From Streptomyces sp. NBC_01341 (GTDB lineage Bacteria > Actinomycetota > Actinomycetes > Streptomycetales > Streptomycetaceae), in assembly GCF_035946055.1 (NCBI RefSeq), contig NZ_CP108364.1, positions 3,100,001-3,164,000 of the forward strand: DNA of 64,000 bases. Reading direction: 5' to 3'. The stretch's first letter is position 1. Each line of letters starts with the position of its first letter. Made by a program: the position numbers and the translations under genes. The notes under the pieces are model-generated. The model made no database searches, was not told the origin of the DNA, and saw only the letters and a program-made list of their open reading frames with translations. Below, piece by piece: positions 11,792 to 25,179 of the stretch.

Positions 11792-11829
11792 AAGGCTCAA
11801 TCTTCTCTCGGTCTCGATGGGGTGAGCGA

Positions 11830-12300
11830 CTACCAGCGGTAGTGCGCGAAGGCCTTGTTCGACTCGGCCATCTTGTGGGTGTCCTCGCGCTTCTTGACGG
11901 CAGCGCCAAGACCGTTGGAGGCGTCGAGCAGCTCGTTCATGAGGCGCTCGGTCATGGTCTTCTCACGGCGGGCGCGGGAGTAACCCACGATCCAGCGCAG
12001 CGAGAGGGTGGCGGCACGACCGGGCTTGACCTCGATCGGCACCTGGTAGGTGGCGCCACCGACACGGCGGGACTTGACCTCGAGCGACGGCTTGACGTTC
12101 TCGAGCGCGCGCTTCAGCGTGATGACCGGGTCAGCGCCGGTCTTCTCGCGGAGGCCTTCCATGGCGCCGTAGACGATCCGCTCGGCGGTGGAACGCTTGC
12201 CGTCGAGCAGGATCTTGTTGATCAGCGACGTGACAAGAGGAGAGCTGTAGACCGGGTCGATGATGACCGGGCGCTTCGGGGCGGGGCCCTTACGAGGCAT
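11830..12300 (-). CDS. rpsG: 30S ribosomal protein S7
   Basis: A 156-residue primary 16S rRNA-binding protein that organises the head of the small subunit. The start [12 protein letters not shown] and the [14 protein letters not shown] stretch (here [11 protein letters not shown]) are diagnostic, and the length is normal. The start codon lies 2 bases after the rpsL stop, so translation is probably coupled. In other bacteria S7 also represses translation of the str operon. Confidence 0.99.
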   Translation of the reverse strand: MPRKGPAPKRPVIIDPVYSSPLVTSLINKILLDGKRSTAERIVYGAMEGLREKTGADPVITLKRALENVKPSLEVKSRRVGGATYQVPIEVKPGRAATLSLRWIVGYSRARREKTMTERLMNELLDASNGLGAAVKKREDTHKMAESNKAFAHYRW

Positions 12301-12302
12301 TC

Positions 12303-12674
12303 TTACTTCTCCTTCTTGGCGCCGTAGCGGCTGCGGGCCTGCTTGCGGTTCTTGACACCCTGGGTGTCGAGCGAACCACGGATGATCTTGTAACGAACAC
12401 CCGGCAGGTCCTTCACACGGCCACCACGCACGAGCACGATGGAGTGCTCCTGCAGGTTGTGCCCCTCACCCGGGATGTAGGCCGTGACCTCGATGCCAGA
12501 GGTCAGACGCACACGTGCGACCTTGCGGAGCGCCGAGTTCGGCTTCTTCGGGGTGGTCGTGAAGACACGCGTGCAGACGCCACGACGCTGGGGCGAACCC
12601 TCGAGCGCGGGCGTCTTGTTCTTCTCGACCTTGTCCTGCCGGCCCTTCCGGACCAGCTGCTGGATCGTAGGCAC
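12303..12674 (-). CDS. rpsL: 30S ribosomal protein S12
   Basis: A 123-residue decoding-centre protein. The start is GTG at 12672-12674 with GGAGAAG upstream. The two loops where streptomycin-resistance mutations occur are wild type by sequence: T-T-P-K-K-P-N-S (Lys43) and [10 protein letters not shown] (Lys88). It is the first gene of the str operon. A strong sigma-70/HrdB-like promoter lies about 190 bases upstream. Confidence 0.99.
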   Translation of the reverse strand: MPTIQQLVRKGRQDKVEKNKTPALEGSPQRRGVCTRVFTTTPKKPNSALRKVARVRLTSGIEVTAYIPGEGHNLQEHSIVLVRGGRVKDLPGVRYKIIRGSLDTQGVKNRKQARSRYGAKKEK

Positions 12675-12868
12675 TACTTCTCCGGTTTCTGTGTGCCGTT
12701 CGTGAAACTAACCTGGAACACTCGCCGACCCACGCGGTCGGGTGTGTCGAATACTGCACGCCCCTGCGGTGACGCAGGGAACACACAGATTGCGGTGGCC
12801 ACTTACGGACTCGCCGTGCGGTTGAGGACACGCACCCGAGCCCAGGCACACCCCAGGCACAAGGCTTG

Positions 12869-12897
12869 AGCGTACCTACCTCACGGAGCTGGGTCAA
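12869..12897 (-). promoter_or_regulatory. Promoter of the str operon (rpsL-rpsG-fusA)
   Basis: On the minus strand, TTGACC (12892-12897) and TACGCT (12869-12874) are separated by exactly 17 bases, a near-consensus HrdB-type promoter. Transcription would start near 12861. Confidence 0.75.
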
Positions 12898-13111
12898 AAC
12901 AAATGCTGTCCACCCCCGGGCCCCGGAGCCCGAGGCGTGCCCCAGCCCGGCCCCCGGAACGTCCACGGCCTCGGCACCACTGCCGGCACAGCCTCTCTGA
13001 CCAGCATAAACGACTCCTGCGACGCCCCGGACCGCAGCTTCGGGCCCGCAGGGGACCGAGGCCCTCCGTGACCCCGGGTGACCGACCTCACCGCACCGGG
13101 CACCGGGCGCG

Positions 13112-13156
13112 CCGAAGGGCGGCCACCCCGTACGCAACGGGATGACCGCCCTTCGG
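13112..13156 (-). terminator. Terminator after rpoC
   Basis: A long hairpin with an 11-bp perfect outer stem (CCGAAGGGCGG/CCGCCCTTCGG) and further pairing inside, starting 18 bases past the rpoC stop. There is no U-tract, as is common in high-GC actinomycetes. The outer arms nearly repeat those of the hairpin after rplL. Confidence 0.75.
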
Positions 13157-13174
13157 TCGTATCAAGCGACTCGC

Positions 13175-17074
<3,900 letters not shown>

Positions 17075-17094
17075 TTGTCGTCAATCCCTCTTTC

Positions 17095-17196
17095 GGGGGT
17101 TCGAGCCCCCTCGCGTGATGCGAGAAAACGGGGCACTTCAGCAATGGTCTGAACGGGTCCGGGGAGAGCCGGCCGGATCACTGGGATCCGGCCGGC
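17095..17196 (-). promoter_or_regulatory. Hairpin cluster between rpoB and rpoC
   Basis: Seven bases after the rpoB stop is a perfect 12-bp stem with a 5-base loop (17168-17196: GCCGGCCGGATC arms). Closer to rpoC are two more: a GGGGG/CCCCC stem (17095-17110) and CTCGC/GCGAG (17111-17125). No U-tract follows the largest. It could be a partial terminator, an RNase-processing site, or a translation-delay element. Confidence 0.5.
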
Positions 17197-17203
17197 CAAC
17201 CCG

Positions 17204-20200
17204 TCAGACCTCTTCGACGCTGCTCGGCTCTCGCCGGGACAGGTCGATACCGAGCTCCTCCGCCGCGCGGAAGACGTCCTCGTCCGTGTCGCGCATCTCG
17301 ATGGACATGCCGTCCGAGGACAGCACCTCCACGTTGAGGCAGAGCGACTGCATTTCCTTGATGAGCACCTTGAAGGACTCGGGAATGCCCGGCTCGGGGA
17401 TGTTCTCGCCCTTGACGATCGCCTCGTAGACCTTCACGCGGCCCGTGACGTCGTCGGACTTGATCGTCAGCAGTTCCTGGAGGGCGTATGCGGCGCCGTA
17501 AGCCTCAAGAGCCCACACCTCCATCTCACCGAATCGCTGCCCACCGAACTGCGCCTTACCACCCAGCGGCTGCTGCGTGATCATGGAGTACGGTCCGGTC
17601 GAACGGGCGTGGAGCTTGTCGTCGACCAGGTGGTGCAGCTTGAGGATGTACATGTAGCCGACCGAGACCGGCTCCGGGAACGGCTCGCCGGAGCGGCCGT
17701 CGTACAGCTGGGCCTTGCCGGAGGGCTGGACCAGCCGGTCGCCGTCGCGGTTCGGGATCGTGGCCTTGAAGAGGCCGGTGATCTCGTCCTCACGGGCACC
17801 GTCGAAGACCGGGGTCGCGACGTTGGTGCCGGGGGCGACCTGGTCGGCACCGATGGCCTGCAGGCGCTGGGCCCACTCGTCACCGAGGCCGGAGACGTCC
17901 CATCCGCGGCTGGCGAGCCAGCCGAGGTGGATCTCCAGGACCTGTCCCGGGTTCATTCGGGACGGGACACCCAGCGGGTTGAGGATGATGTCGACCGGGG
18001 TGCCGTCCTCAAGGAACGGCATGTCCTCGATCGGGAGGATCTTGGAGATGACGCCCTTGTTGCCGTGACGGCCGGCGAGCTTGTCACCATCGGTGATCTT
18101 GCGCTTCTGCGCGACGTAGACGCGGACCAGCTGGTTCACGCCCGGCGGCAGCTCGTCGCCCTCTTCGCGGTCGAAGACACGGACGCCGATGACCTTGCCG
18201 ATCTCGCCGTGCGGGACCTTCAGCGAGGTGTCACGGACCTCACGCGCCTTCTCACCGAAGATCGCGCGGAGCAGACGCTCCTCCGGGGTCAGCTCGGTCT
18301 CGCCCTTGGGCGTGACCTTGCCGACGAGGATGTCGCCGGCGACGACCTCGGCACCGATACGGATGATGCCGCGCTCGTCGAGGTCGGCGAGGACCTCTTC
18401 GGAGACGTTCGGGATGTCCCGGGTGATCTCCTCCGGGCCGAGCTTGGTGTCACGGGCGTCGACCTCGTGCTCCTCGATGTGGATCGAGGAGAGGACGTCG
18501 TCCTGCACGAGGCGCTGCGACAGGATGATCGCGTCCTCGTAGTTGTGACCCTCCCACGGCATGAACGCCACGAGCAGGTTCTTGCCCAGCGCCATCTCAC
18601 CGTTCTCGGTGGCCGGCCCGTCGGCGAGGACCTGGCCCTCGATGACGCGGTCGCCCTCGGAGACGACGACCTTCTGGTTGACCGAGGTGCCCTGGTTGGA
18701 GCGCGAGAACTTGGCGATGCGGTACGTGGTGTACGTGCCGTCGTCGTTGGTGACGGTGATGTAGTCCGCGGAGACCTCCTGGACCACACCGTCCTTCTCG
18801 GCCTTGAGCACGTCACCGGCGTCGGTGGCGCAGCGGTACTCCATGCCCGTGCCGACGAGCGGCGCCTCGGACTTGATGAGCGGCACCGCCTGACGCATCA
18901 TGTTCGCGCCCATGAGGGCACGGTTGGCGTCGTCGTGCTCCAGGAACGGGATCATCGCGGTGGCGACGGACACCATCTGGCGCGGCGAGACGTCCATGTA
19001 GTCGACGTCGTCACCGGGGATGTAGTCGACCTCTCCGCCACGACGGCGGACCAGGACGCGCGGCTCGGTGAACCGCATGTCCTCGGAGAGCGTCGCGTTC
19101 GCCTGGGCGATCACGAAGCGGTCTTCCTCGTCGGCGGTGATGTAGTCGACCTCGTCGGTGACCCGGCCGTCGACGACCTTGCGGTACGGCGTCTCGATGA
19201 AGCCGAACGCGTTGACGCGGCCGTACGAGGCGAGCGAACCGATCAGACCGATGTTCGGGCCTTCAGGGGTCTCGATCGGGCACATGCGTCCGTAGTGGGA
19301 CGGGTGCACGTCACGGACCTCGAAGCCGGCCCGCTCACGGGACAGACCACCCGGGCCAAGAGCCGACAGACGGCGCTTGTGGGTGAGACCCGACAGCGGG
19401 TTGTTCTGGTCCATGAACTGCGACAGCTGGCTGGTGCCGAAGAACTCCTTGATGGAGGCGACGACCGGCCGGATGTTGATCAGGGTCTGCGGCGTGATCG
19501 CCTCGACGTCCTGGGTCGTCATGCGCTCACGCACGACGCGCTCCATACGGGCGAGACCCGTACGGACCTGGTTCTGGATCAGCTCGCCGACGTTACGCAG
19601 ACGACGGTTGCCGAAGTGGTCGATGTCGTCGGTCTCGACGACGATCGTCCGGCCGGACTCACCGACGGTCTCGAGCTCACCGGCGTGGAGCTTCACCAGG
19701 TACTTGATGGTGGCGATGATGTCGTCGCTGGTGAGCACACCGGCGTCGAGCGGCTCGTCGGCGCCGAGCTTCTTGTTCACCTTGTAGCGGCCGACCTTCG
19801 CGAGGTCGTAGCGCTTCGGGTTGAAGTAGAGGTTCTCGAGCAGCGTCTGAGCGGCCTCACGGGTGGGCGGCTCGCCCGGACGCAGCTTGCGGTAGATGTC
19901 GAGCAGCGCGTCGTCCTGGCCCTGGGTGTGGTCCTTCTCCAGGGTGGCGCGCATCGACTCGTACTCGCCGAACTCCTCGAGGATCTGCTCGGTGGTCCAG
20001 CCGAGAGCCTTCAGGAGGACGGTGACGGACTGCTTGCGCTTCCGGTCGATGCGGACACCGACCATGTCGCGCTTGTCGATCTCCATCTCCAGCCAGGCAC
20101 CCCGGGAGGGGATGATCTTGGCGGAGAAGATGTCCTTGTCGGACGTCTTGTCGATCGAGGAGTCGAAGTAGACACCCGGCGAGCGGACGAGCTGCGACAC

Positions 20201-20689
20201 GACGACACGCTCGGTGCCGTTGATGACGAAGGTGCCCTTGTTGGTCATGAGCGGGAAGTCGCCCATGAAGACCGTCTGGGACTTGATCTCGCCGGTCTCG
20301 TTGTTGGTGAACTCGGCCGTGACGAAGAGCGGGGCGGCGAACGTGAAGTCGCGCTCCTTGCACTCGTCGATCGAGTTCTTCGGGGGCTCGAAGCGGTGGT
20401 CGCGGAACGTCAGCGACATCGACCCGGAGAAGTCCTCGATCGGTGAGATCTCCTCGAAGATCTCCTCCAGGCCGGACTTGGTGGGGACGTCCTGTCCACT
20501 GTCCAGAGCGGCCTCGACGCGAGCCTTCCACGCGGCGTTGCCGAGGAGCCAGTCAAAGCTCTCGGTCTGCAGCGCGAGGAGGTTCGGAACCTCGAGGGGC
20601 TCCTTGATCTTTGCAAAAGAGATGCGCAGCGGGGCGGTGCTGGCACCGTTGTTCGTATTCGAGGTCGAGGCGTTGCGCGAGGCGGCCAA
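17204..20689 (-). CDS. rpoB: DNA-directed RNA polymerase subunit beta
   Basis: A 1161-residue protein when started at TTG (20687-20689), which has GGAAGGA about 7 bases upstream and gives the N-terminus expected for Streptomyces, AASRNAS. A longer in-frame extension to 20806 crosses the leader and was rejected. The rifampicin-binding segment [20 protein letters not shown] and the following [11 protein letters not shown] are intact and wild type. The C-terminal [13 protein letters not shown] block that contacts beta' is present. It has its own promoter candidate at 20854-20882. Confidence 0.98.
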   Translation of the reverse strand: MAASRNASTSNTNNGASTAPLRISFAKIKEPLEVPNLLALQTESFDWLLGNAAWKARVEAALDSGQDVPTKSGLEEIFEEISPIEDFSGSMSLTFRDHRFEPPKNSIDECKERDFTFAAPLFVTAEFTNNETGEIKSQTVFMGDFPLMTNKGTFVINGTERVVVSQLVRSPGVYFDSSIDKTSDKDIFSAKIIPSRGAWLEMEIDKRDMVGVRIDRKRKQSVTVLLKALGWTTEQILEEFGEYESMRATLEKDHTQGQDDALLDIYRKLRPGEPPTREAAQTLLENLYFNPKRYDLAKVGRYKVNKKLGADEPLDAGVLTSDDIIATIKYLVKLHAGELETVGESGRTIVVETDDIDHFGNRRLRNVGELIQNQVRTGLARMERVVRERMTTQDVEAITPQTLINIRPVVASIKEFFGTSQLSQFMDQNNPLSGLTHKRRLSALGPGGLSRERAGFEVRDVHPSHYGRMCPIETPEGPNIGLIGSLASYGRVNAFGFIETPYRKVVDGRVTDEVDYITADEEDRFVIAQANATLSEDMRFTEPRVLVRRRGGEVDYIPGDDVDYMDVSPRQMVSVATAMIPFLEHDDANRALMGANMMRQAVPLIKSEAPLVGTGMEYRCATDAGDVLKAEKDGVVQEVSADYITVTNDDGTYTTYRIAKFSRSNQGTSVNQKVVVSEGDRVIEGQVLADGPATENGEMALGKNLLVAFMPWEGHNYEDAIILSQRLVQDDVLSSIHIEEHEVDARDTKLGPEEITRDIPNVSEEVLADLDERGIIRIGAEVVAGDILVGKVTPKGETELTPEERLLRAIFGEKAREVRDTSLKVPHGEIGKVIGVRVFDREEGDELPPGVNQLVRVYVAQKRKITDGDKLAGRHGNKGVISKILPIEDMPFLEDGTPVDIILNPLGVPSRMNPGQVLEIHLGWLASRGWDVSGLGDEWAQRLQAIGADQVAPGTNVATPVFDGAREDEITGLFKATIPNRDGDRLVQPSGKAQLYDGRSGEPFPEPVSVGYMYILKLHHLVDDKLHARSTGPYSMITQQPLGGKAQFGGQRFGEMEVWALEAYGAAYALQELLTIKSDDVTGRVKVYEAIVKGENIPEPGIPESFKVLIKEMQSLCLNVEVLSSDGMSIEMRDTDEDVFRAAEELGIDLSRREPSSVEEV

Positions 20690-20853
20690 GAGGGGGTCCT
20701 TCCGAGGGCTCGGACTCACTACGCGCGTACCGGCCCCCAAGCCGCACACAGAGACAGGAATCCCAAGGTCAGGGAATGTCCGGTCATCGGTGCTGAGCGT
20801 GGGCATGCCCCTGGTGACGGGCAGGAGGCAGCTAACAGGCAGCGCAAAGGGTC

Positions 20854-20882
20854 AGTGTAGCCAAGCGGCACACTGATGTCCA
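20854..20882 (-). promoter_or_regulatory. Promoter of rpoBC
   Basis: On the minus strand TGGACA (20877-20882) and TACACT (20854-20859) are spaced by 17 bases, close to the vegetative sigma consensus. Transcription would start near 20847, giving a leader of about 158 bases before the TTG start of rpoB. Confidence 0.7.
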
Positions 20883-21204
20883 GTCGGGGTTCTCAGAGAC
20901 CCACGTTGCTCTCAACAGCTGTTCTCAACACCTATGAATAGCCCTCGCGCGGTGTGCGCTCTTCTTTACTGCCCTCTTCGCTCTCGATCCATGCCTCGGA
21001 TGCGGATCGAGATGACGACGCGTCCTGAGAATTGCGCGCCGCGTGCGGTTCGTCAAGGCCCTGAGACCCCGGCGGACGTCCGCCGATCTTCACCTGCGCC
21101 CGGAGGACGCCTGTTGACGCCCCAGGGCACGCCCCGGAGAAACGCACGGCGAAGATCACCCTACTCGCCGAAGACGGAAGATCAAGGCAGCCTCCTGGGG
21201 CATG

Positions 21205-21242
21205 CCGAAGGGCGACCACCCGGATGGGTGATCGCCCTTCGG
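21205..21242 (-). terminator. Terminator or attenuator after rplL
   Basis: A perfect 11-bp outer stem (CCGAAGGGCGA/TCGCCCTTCGG) with an inner CACCC/GGGTG stem lies 60 bases past the rplL stop. No U-tract follows. It separates rplJL from rpoBC and resembles the rpoC hairpin. Confidence 0.7.
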
Positions 21243-21302
21243 TGAGGTCACTCAGTGCCTTACGACACGAACGGCCTCGGGAGAGTCAGGAGACTCTCGA
21301 AG

Positions 21303-21686
21303 TCACTTGACCTCGACGGAAGCGCCGGCGCCCTTGAGGGACTCGGCAGCCTTCTCGGCGGCCTCCTTGGCGACCTTCTCGAGGACGGGCTTCGGGGCGC
21401 CGTCGACGAGGTCCTTGGCCTCCTTGAGACCCAGCGAGGTCAGCTCACGCACGACCTTGATGACCTGGATCTTCTTCTCGCCGGCACCCGTGAGGATGAC
21501 GTCGAACTCGTCCTGCTCCTCAGCGGCCTCGGCGGCCGGGCCGACGCCCGCGGGGCCGGCAACGGCGACCGCGGCGGCAGCGGTGACGTCGAACTTCTCC
21601 TCGAACGCCTTAACGAACTCGGAGAGCTCGATGAGGGTGAGCTCCTCGAACTGGGCGAGCAGGTCTTCCTGGCTGAGCTTCGCCAT
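21303..21686 (-). CDS. rplL: 50S ribosomal protein L7/L12
   Basis: A 127-residue acidic stalk protein that recruits translation factors. The N-terminal dimerisation helices ([20 protein letters not shown]) are followed by an Ala/Gly/Pro hinge. The conserved C-terminal domain follows ([21 protein letters not shown]). ATG at 21684-21686 has GGAAGGA upstream. It follows rplJ by 83 bases in one unit. Confidence 0.99.
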   Translation of the reverse strand: MAKLSQEDLLAQFEELTLIELSEFVKAFEEKFDVTAAAAVAVAGPAGVGPAAEAAEEQDEFDVILTGAGEKKIQVIKVVRELTSLGLKEAKDLVDGAPKPVLEKVAKEAAEKAAESLKGAGASVEVK

Positions 21687-21769
21687 GATGGCGTCCTTCC
21701 ACTATTCGGCAGGTGCCGGATGTATATGTCGGCGGGCGTACATGGAGCCCGCTGGACCGCTGAGCGAAA

Positions 21770-22327
21770 TTACTCGGCGGCCTCGGCGGGAGCCGGCGTA
21801 CCGGCACCGCCCTGCTCGGCCTTCTTGGCGCGAAGCGCTTCCGCGGTGCGGACGAACTTCGACGGCAGAGCCTGGAAGAGCTGCGCAGCCTGAGTCTGCT
21901 TGCCCTTCATGGCGCCGGCCAGCTTGGCGAGCAGCACCTCGCGGGACTCGAGGTCCGCGAGCTTCTTGATCTCATCGGCGGACAGCGCCTTACCGTCAAG
22001 GACACCGCCCTTGATGATGAGGTTGGGGTTGTCCTTGGCGAAGTCACGAAGACCCTTCGCCGACTCCACCGGGTCACCGGTGATGAAGGCAACCGCCGTC
22101 GGACCTGCGAAGAGGTCGTCCAGCGTGTCGATCCCGGCCTCGTTGGCCGCAATCTTGGTCAGCGTGTTCTTCACCACGGCGTACTGGGCGTTCTCACCGA
22201 GCGAACGACGCAGCGTCTTGAGCTGCGCCACGGTGAGACCCCGGTACTCGGTCAGCACGGCGGCGTTCGAGCTGCGGAACTGGTCCGTCAGCTCGGCTAC
22301 CGCGGCAGCCTTGTCGGGCCTTGCCAT
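21770..22327 (-). CDS. rplJ: 50S ribosomal protein L10
   Basis: A 185-residue stalk-base protein that anchors L7/L12 dimers to 23S rRNA. The start [20 protein letters not shown] and the [11 protein letters not shown] and N-T-L-T-K-I-A segments are typical. The C-terminal helix that binds L7/L12 ends in a short Ala/Pro/Glu tail. ATG at 22325-22327 follows AAGGAGG. A frame extending to 22450 covers the leader RNA and is not coding. Expression is probably controlled by L10 binding to the leader. Confidence 0.98.
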   Translation of the reverse strand: MARPDKAAAVAELTDQFRSSNAAVLTEYRGLTVAQLKTLRRSLGENAQYAVVKNTLTKIAANEAGIDTLDDLFAGPTAVAFITGDPVESAKGLRDFAKDNPNLIIKGGVLDGKALSADEIKKLADLESREVLLAKLAGAMKGKQTQAAQLFQALPSKFVRTAEALRAKKAEQGGAGTPAPAEAAE

Positions 22328-22344
22328 GAGCGTCGGCCTCCTTC

Positions 22345-22535
22345 CGGGTGATGAGGACCGCTCAGAAGGGGCCGGGAAAGACGAAACGCCCCAGCACAAG
22401 TGCCAGGGCGCGGCTCGACCGGACAGAGTCCGGGAGCGTTCCACAGTCACCTGCGCAGGTCGTCCGATCTAGCGGAACCTTCGGTCACCGTGCCTCTTGC
22501 GAGAGCGCGGCAACGACCAGCGGTCTTTGGCTTCC
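22345..22535 (-). ncRNA. L10-type ribosomal protein leader upstream of rplJ
   Basis: The minus-strand transcript begins close to GCCAAAGACCGCTGGTCG and later contains CCGAAGGTTCC and CCTGCGCAGGTGAC, features I recognise from actinobacterial L10 leaders to which the L10(L12)4 complex binds for autoregulation. A later GCCCTGGCAC..GTGCTGGGGC hairpin precedes the rplJ ribosome binding site. The boundaries are approximate. Confidence 0.7.
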
Positions 22536-22540
22536 TGTGG

Positions 22541-22570
22541 AGCGTACGCGACCGGGGCCATCCGGAGCAA
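22541..22570 (-). promoter_or_regulatory. Promoter of rplJL
   Basis: On the minus strand TTGCTC (22565-22570) and TACGCT (22541-22546) are 18 bases apart. The predicted start near 22534 matches the beginning of the L10 leader, which supports it. Confidence 0.6.
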
Positions 22571-22660
22571 ATCCGTCCCGGTTCGACCCACGCGAGAGGT
22601 TTGGGAGCCGGTCGGACGGCTCAGGCGGCTCCTGGGCCGCGTCGTGCGGGGACGGGCCCC

Positions 22661-22692
22661 GCTAGCCTCCGAAGAGGTCGCGGGGGCCCGTC
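22661..22692 (-). terminator. Terminator after the lipoprotein gene
   Basis: A 10-bp perfect stem (GACGGGCCCC/GGGGCCCGTC) with a 12-base loop begins 20 bases past the lipoprotein stop, upstream of the rplJ promoter. Confidence 0.6.
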
Positions 22693-22711
22693 CTCGCACG
22701 GCACCGACGGA

Positions 22712-23620
22712 TCAGGTGGTCGTGGGGCCCGTCCCCTGTCCGGCCCCCTTCAGCATCTCCATCAGATCGAAGGTCTCGCCCGCGGGCGGCGCCTCGACGG
22801 CCACACCGGCACCGTAGTCCGAGTAGTCGGCGACCACGGTGATTTCGCCCTGCGGGTTGTCCACCCCGACGTTCATACGCCTCGGGTAACCGTCCTCGTC
22901 GACCCAGACCTCGGTGTCGTAGCCCGTGATCCCGCTCTTCTTCACGTTGGCGAGCAGCGCCTTGCGCTCCTCGGCCGACAGGACGTCGAGCGACTTGTCG
23001 GCAGACAGCATCTCGGCGACCGAGAGCGAGCCCTTGTAGTGCTGCGTCGCGACCCCACCGATCTTCTCGGCGCCGACGCGCTTGAGATTCGGAGACTCCA
23101 GGAGCAGCGCCAGCTGCTGCGCCGGGTCCTGGTTCATCCCCTCCAGGCCACGGGTCATCTGCTTCTGCGCGGCGGCGTTCCCGGATGCCTTCGCGATGGC
23201 ACCCAGGTCCATCTTCATCCAGCGCTTGCCGTCCATCTCGGCGGCGGCCGAGGCACCCATGTCCATGAACATGACGTTGTCCGCCATGATCATGCGGACC
23301 TGCTCCGGTGCGTCCGGAGCGGCCTGGAGCGCCTCGCCCTTCATGGTCATGTCCATCACGGTGGGTCCCCAGCCCATCGTGCCGTCCATCTCCATCGTGC
23401 CGCCGGCGGCGGCAGGCGAGGTGACCGTCATGTGCACCTTGGCCGACTTCGCGGCCGCGGTCTTCTTGTACGCGGCCGTCAACACCTCTGTCACCGGCGC
23501 TTCCGACTTCGCCGCACCCGCCGCCGGCTTCTTCTCACCGCTCTGGCAGCCTGCAACTCCAGCGACCACGACCGCCAGCGTCAGCGAGACGCCCGCCCGC
23601 CTCCATGCCGACATACTCAT
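22712..23620 (-). CDS. Secreted lipoprotein of the LolA/LppX-like type
   Basis: A 302-residue protein with a classic lipoprotein signal: positive start (W-R-R), hydrophobic core and lipobox V-A-G-C at about residues 22-25. The mature part is Met- and Lys-rich with repeated M-x-M strands (M-E-M-D-G-T-M-G-W, M-D-M-T-M-K-G-E-A) and a V-W-V-D-E-D-G-Y-P-R-R motif. This resembles the half-barrel LolA/LppX/LprG fold that binds lipids at the membrane surface. A lipoprotein gene sits at this site between rplA and rplJ in other streptomycetes as well. The ligand is unknown. A second ATG two codons in is possible. Confidence 0.85.
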   Translation of the reverse strand: MSMSAWRRAGVSLTLAVVVAGVAGCQSGEKKPAAGAAKSEAPVTEVLTAAYKKTAAAKSAKVHMTVTSPAAAGGTMEMDGTMGWGPTVMDMTMKGEALQAAPDAPEQVRMIMADNVMFMDMGASAAAEMDGKRWMKMDLGAIAKASGNAAAQKQMTRGLEGMNQDPAQQLALLLESPNLKRVGAEKIGGVATQHYKGSLSVAEMLSADKSLDVLSAEERKALLANVKKSGITGYDTEVWVDEDGYPRRMNVGVDNPQGEITVVADYSDYGAGVAVEAPPAGETFDLMEMLKGAGQGTGPTTT

Positions 23621-23685
23621 GCCCCACCCCTATGTATGTTGTCGAACCGTTGAACGGTAACGCACCCCACTGACAGGCCGCGCAT

Positions 23686-23731
23686 GAAAAAACCGTCCCC
23701 CCACCGCTCCGGAGAGCAGCGGGGGGACGGT
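23686..23731 (-). terminator. Terminator after rplA
   Basis: A GC-rich stem with ACCGTCCCCC/GGGGGACGGT arms is followed on the minus strand by six T residues, a textbook rho-independent terminator closing the rplK-rplA unit. Confidence 0.85.
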
Positions 23732-23764
23732 CCTCGGTCACGCGATCCGCGACCACCGTCAGCT

Positions 23765-24487
23765 TCAGACGGCGGCCGGGTCCTCCTCGACGAGGAGGTT
23801 GCGCACGCGGTTGGCGTCCAGCGGGATGCCGGGGCCCATCGTCGTGCTCATGGTCGCCTTCTTGATGAAGCGACCCTTCGCGGCGGACGGCTTCAGACGG
23901 AGGATCTCCTCCAGGGCCGCGCCGTAGTTCTCGACCAGCTTCGTGTCATCGAAAGAGGTCTTTCCGATGATGAAGTGCAGGTTCGAGTGCTTGTCGACGC
24001 GGAACTCGATCTTTCCGCCCTTGATGTCGTTGACAGCCTTGACGACATCGGGGGTGACGGTGCCGGTCTTCGGGTTCGGCATCAGACCACGCGGACCGAG
24101 CACGCGGCCCAGGCGGCCGACCTTGCCCATGAGGTCCGGCGTGGCGACGACGGCGTCGAAGTCCAGACGGCCCTTCGCCACCTCGTCGATGAGCTCGTCG
24201 GCGCCGACGATGTCGGCGCCCGCGGCTTCCGCGGCCGCAGCACGGTCACCGGTCGCGAAGACCAGGACCCGGGCGGTCTTGCCGGTGCCGTGCGGGAGGT
24301 TCACGGTGCCACGGACCATCTGGTCGGCCTTGCGCGGGTCTACACCCAGGGCAAACGCGACCTCGACGGTGCTGTCGAACTTCGTGGTGGCGGTGTCCTT
24401 GGCGATACGGACGGCCTCGAGCGGGGCGTACTGGCGCTCCCGGTCGATCTTCGCGTCCGCAGCGCGGAGGTTCTTGCTGCGCTTCAC
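23765..24487 (-). CDS. rplA: 50S ribosomal protein L1
   Basis: A 240-residue protein of the mobile L1 stalk involved in release of E-site tRNA. The sequence is standard, with [36 protein letters not shown] and a F-I-K-K-A-T-x-S-x-T-M-G-P-G end. GTG at 24485-24487 is the start. It follows rplK by 82 bases. In other bacteria L1 represses this operon. Confidence 0.98.
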   Translation of the reverse strand: MKRSKNLRAADAKIDRERQYAPLEAVRIAKDTATTKFDSTVEVAFALGVDPRKADQMVRGTVNLPHGTGKTARVLVFATGDRAAAAEAAGADIVGADELIDEVAKGRLDFDAVVATPDLMGKVGRLGRVLGPRGLMPNPKTGTVTPDVVKAVNDIKGGKIEFRVDKHSNLHFIIGKTSFDDTKLVENYGAALEEILRLKPSAAKGRFIKKATMSTTMGPGIPLDANRVRNLLVEEDPAAV

Positions 24488-24569
24488 TTCTGCTCCTGTG
24501 GTTTTCAGAGTGTGGAGTCGTGGTGCGGACCAGCGCTTGGTCCTACCACTGAGGGGCTACGGGGCTGAC

Positions 24570-25004
24570 TCAGCCTTCGACCGTGATGCCCATGGAACGG
24601 GCGGTGCCAGCGATGATCTTCGACGCGGCGTCGAGGTCGTTGGCGTTCAGGTCGGGGAGCTTGGTCGTGGCGATCTCGCGGACCTGGGCAGCCGTCAGCT
24701 TGGCGACCTTGGTCTTGTGCGGCTCGCCGGAGCCCTTGTCCACACCCGCGGCCTTGAGGATCAGCTTGGCGGCCGGCGGAGTCTTCGTGATGAAGGTGAA
24801 GGAGCGGTCCTCGTAGACCGTGATCTCCACCGGCACGACCATGCCACGCTGCGACTCGGTCGCGGCGTTGTAGGCCTTGCAGAACTCCATGATGTTGACG
24901 CCGTGCTGGCCCAGTGCGGGGCCGACCGGCGGTGCCGGGTTGGCCGCACCGGCGTTGATCTGGAGCTTGATAAGCCCCGTGATCTTCTTCTTCTTGGGAG
25001 GCAT
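24570..25004 (-). CDS. rplK: 50S ribosomal protein L11
   Basis: A 144-residue protein of the GTPase-associated centre. The N-terminal [16 protein letters not shown] and the proline-rich [16 protein letters not shown] segment are diagnostic; this region is also where thiopeptides such as thiostrepton act with 23S rRNA. ATG at 25002-25004 has CGGAGAG upstream. A terminator separates it from nusG, so it needs its own promoter in 25005-25100; I did not find a clear -35/-10 pair. Confidence 0.99.
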
Positions 25005-25100
25005 TGCTCTCTCCGGGTCCTAGTGAGAGTGTTTCGCCGCCATTCCGGTCATCCGGATGGAGGCATACCGCACAACGATAACGGGTACAGTCGCGCGACC

Positions 25101-25147
25101 AAAAACGAGCAGGTCAGACAGGCTGCGAAGCCGGTCTGACCTGCTCG
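25101..25147 (-). terminator. Terminator after nusG
   Basis: A perfect 14-bp stem (CGAGCAGGTCAGAC/GTCTGACCTGCTCG) is followed on the minus strand by TTTTT. It is a strong intrinsic terminator that ends the tRNA-Trp-secE-nusG unit before rplK. Confidence 0.88.
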
Positions 25148-25179
25148 ATAGGCATGTGTCCGGAAGCTGACGGAAAGCG

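Larger units (their letters stand above)
12675..13174. other. rpoC-rpsL intergenic region
   Basis: This 500-base region holds the str operon promoter (12869-12897), its leader of roughly 190 bases, and the rpoC terminator (13112-13156). Short frames inside it lack conserved sequence or Streptomyces codon use. I see no further gene. Confidence 0.7.
20690..21302. other. rplL-rpoB intergenic region (613 bases)
   Basis: Read from rplL to rpoB on the minus strand, it holds a strong terminator-like hairpin just after rplL, then about 320 bases with no convincing gene, then a good promoter (20854-20882) and a leader of about 160 bases. A perfect AACAGCTGTT palindrome near 20914-20923 is flanked by two CTCAACA copies; its meaning is unknown. 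Confidence 0.65.
22328..22711. other. rplJ upstream region (384 bases)
   Basis: This region is accounted for by the L10 leader, its promoter and the terminator of the upstream lipoprotein gene. I see no coding sequence in it. Confidence 0.65.

Noticed and set aside
17095..17110. A tRNA T-arm-like sequence (GGGGGTTCGAGCCCCC)
   Set aside because: No acceptor, D or anticodon arms surround it; it is only a hairpin in the rpoB-rpoC gap.
17609..20446. A 945-codon open frame antisense to rpoB
   Set aside because: Same mirror-frame effect; no motif and no ribosome binding site.
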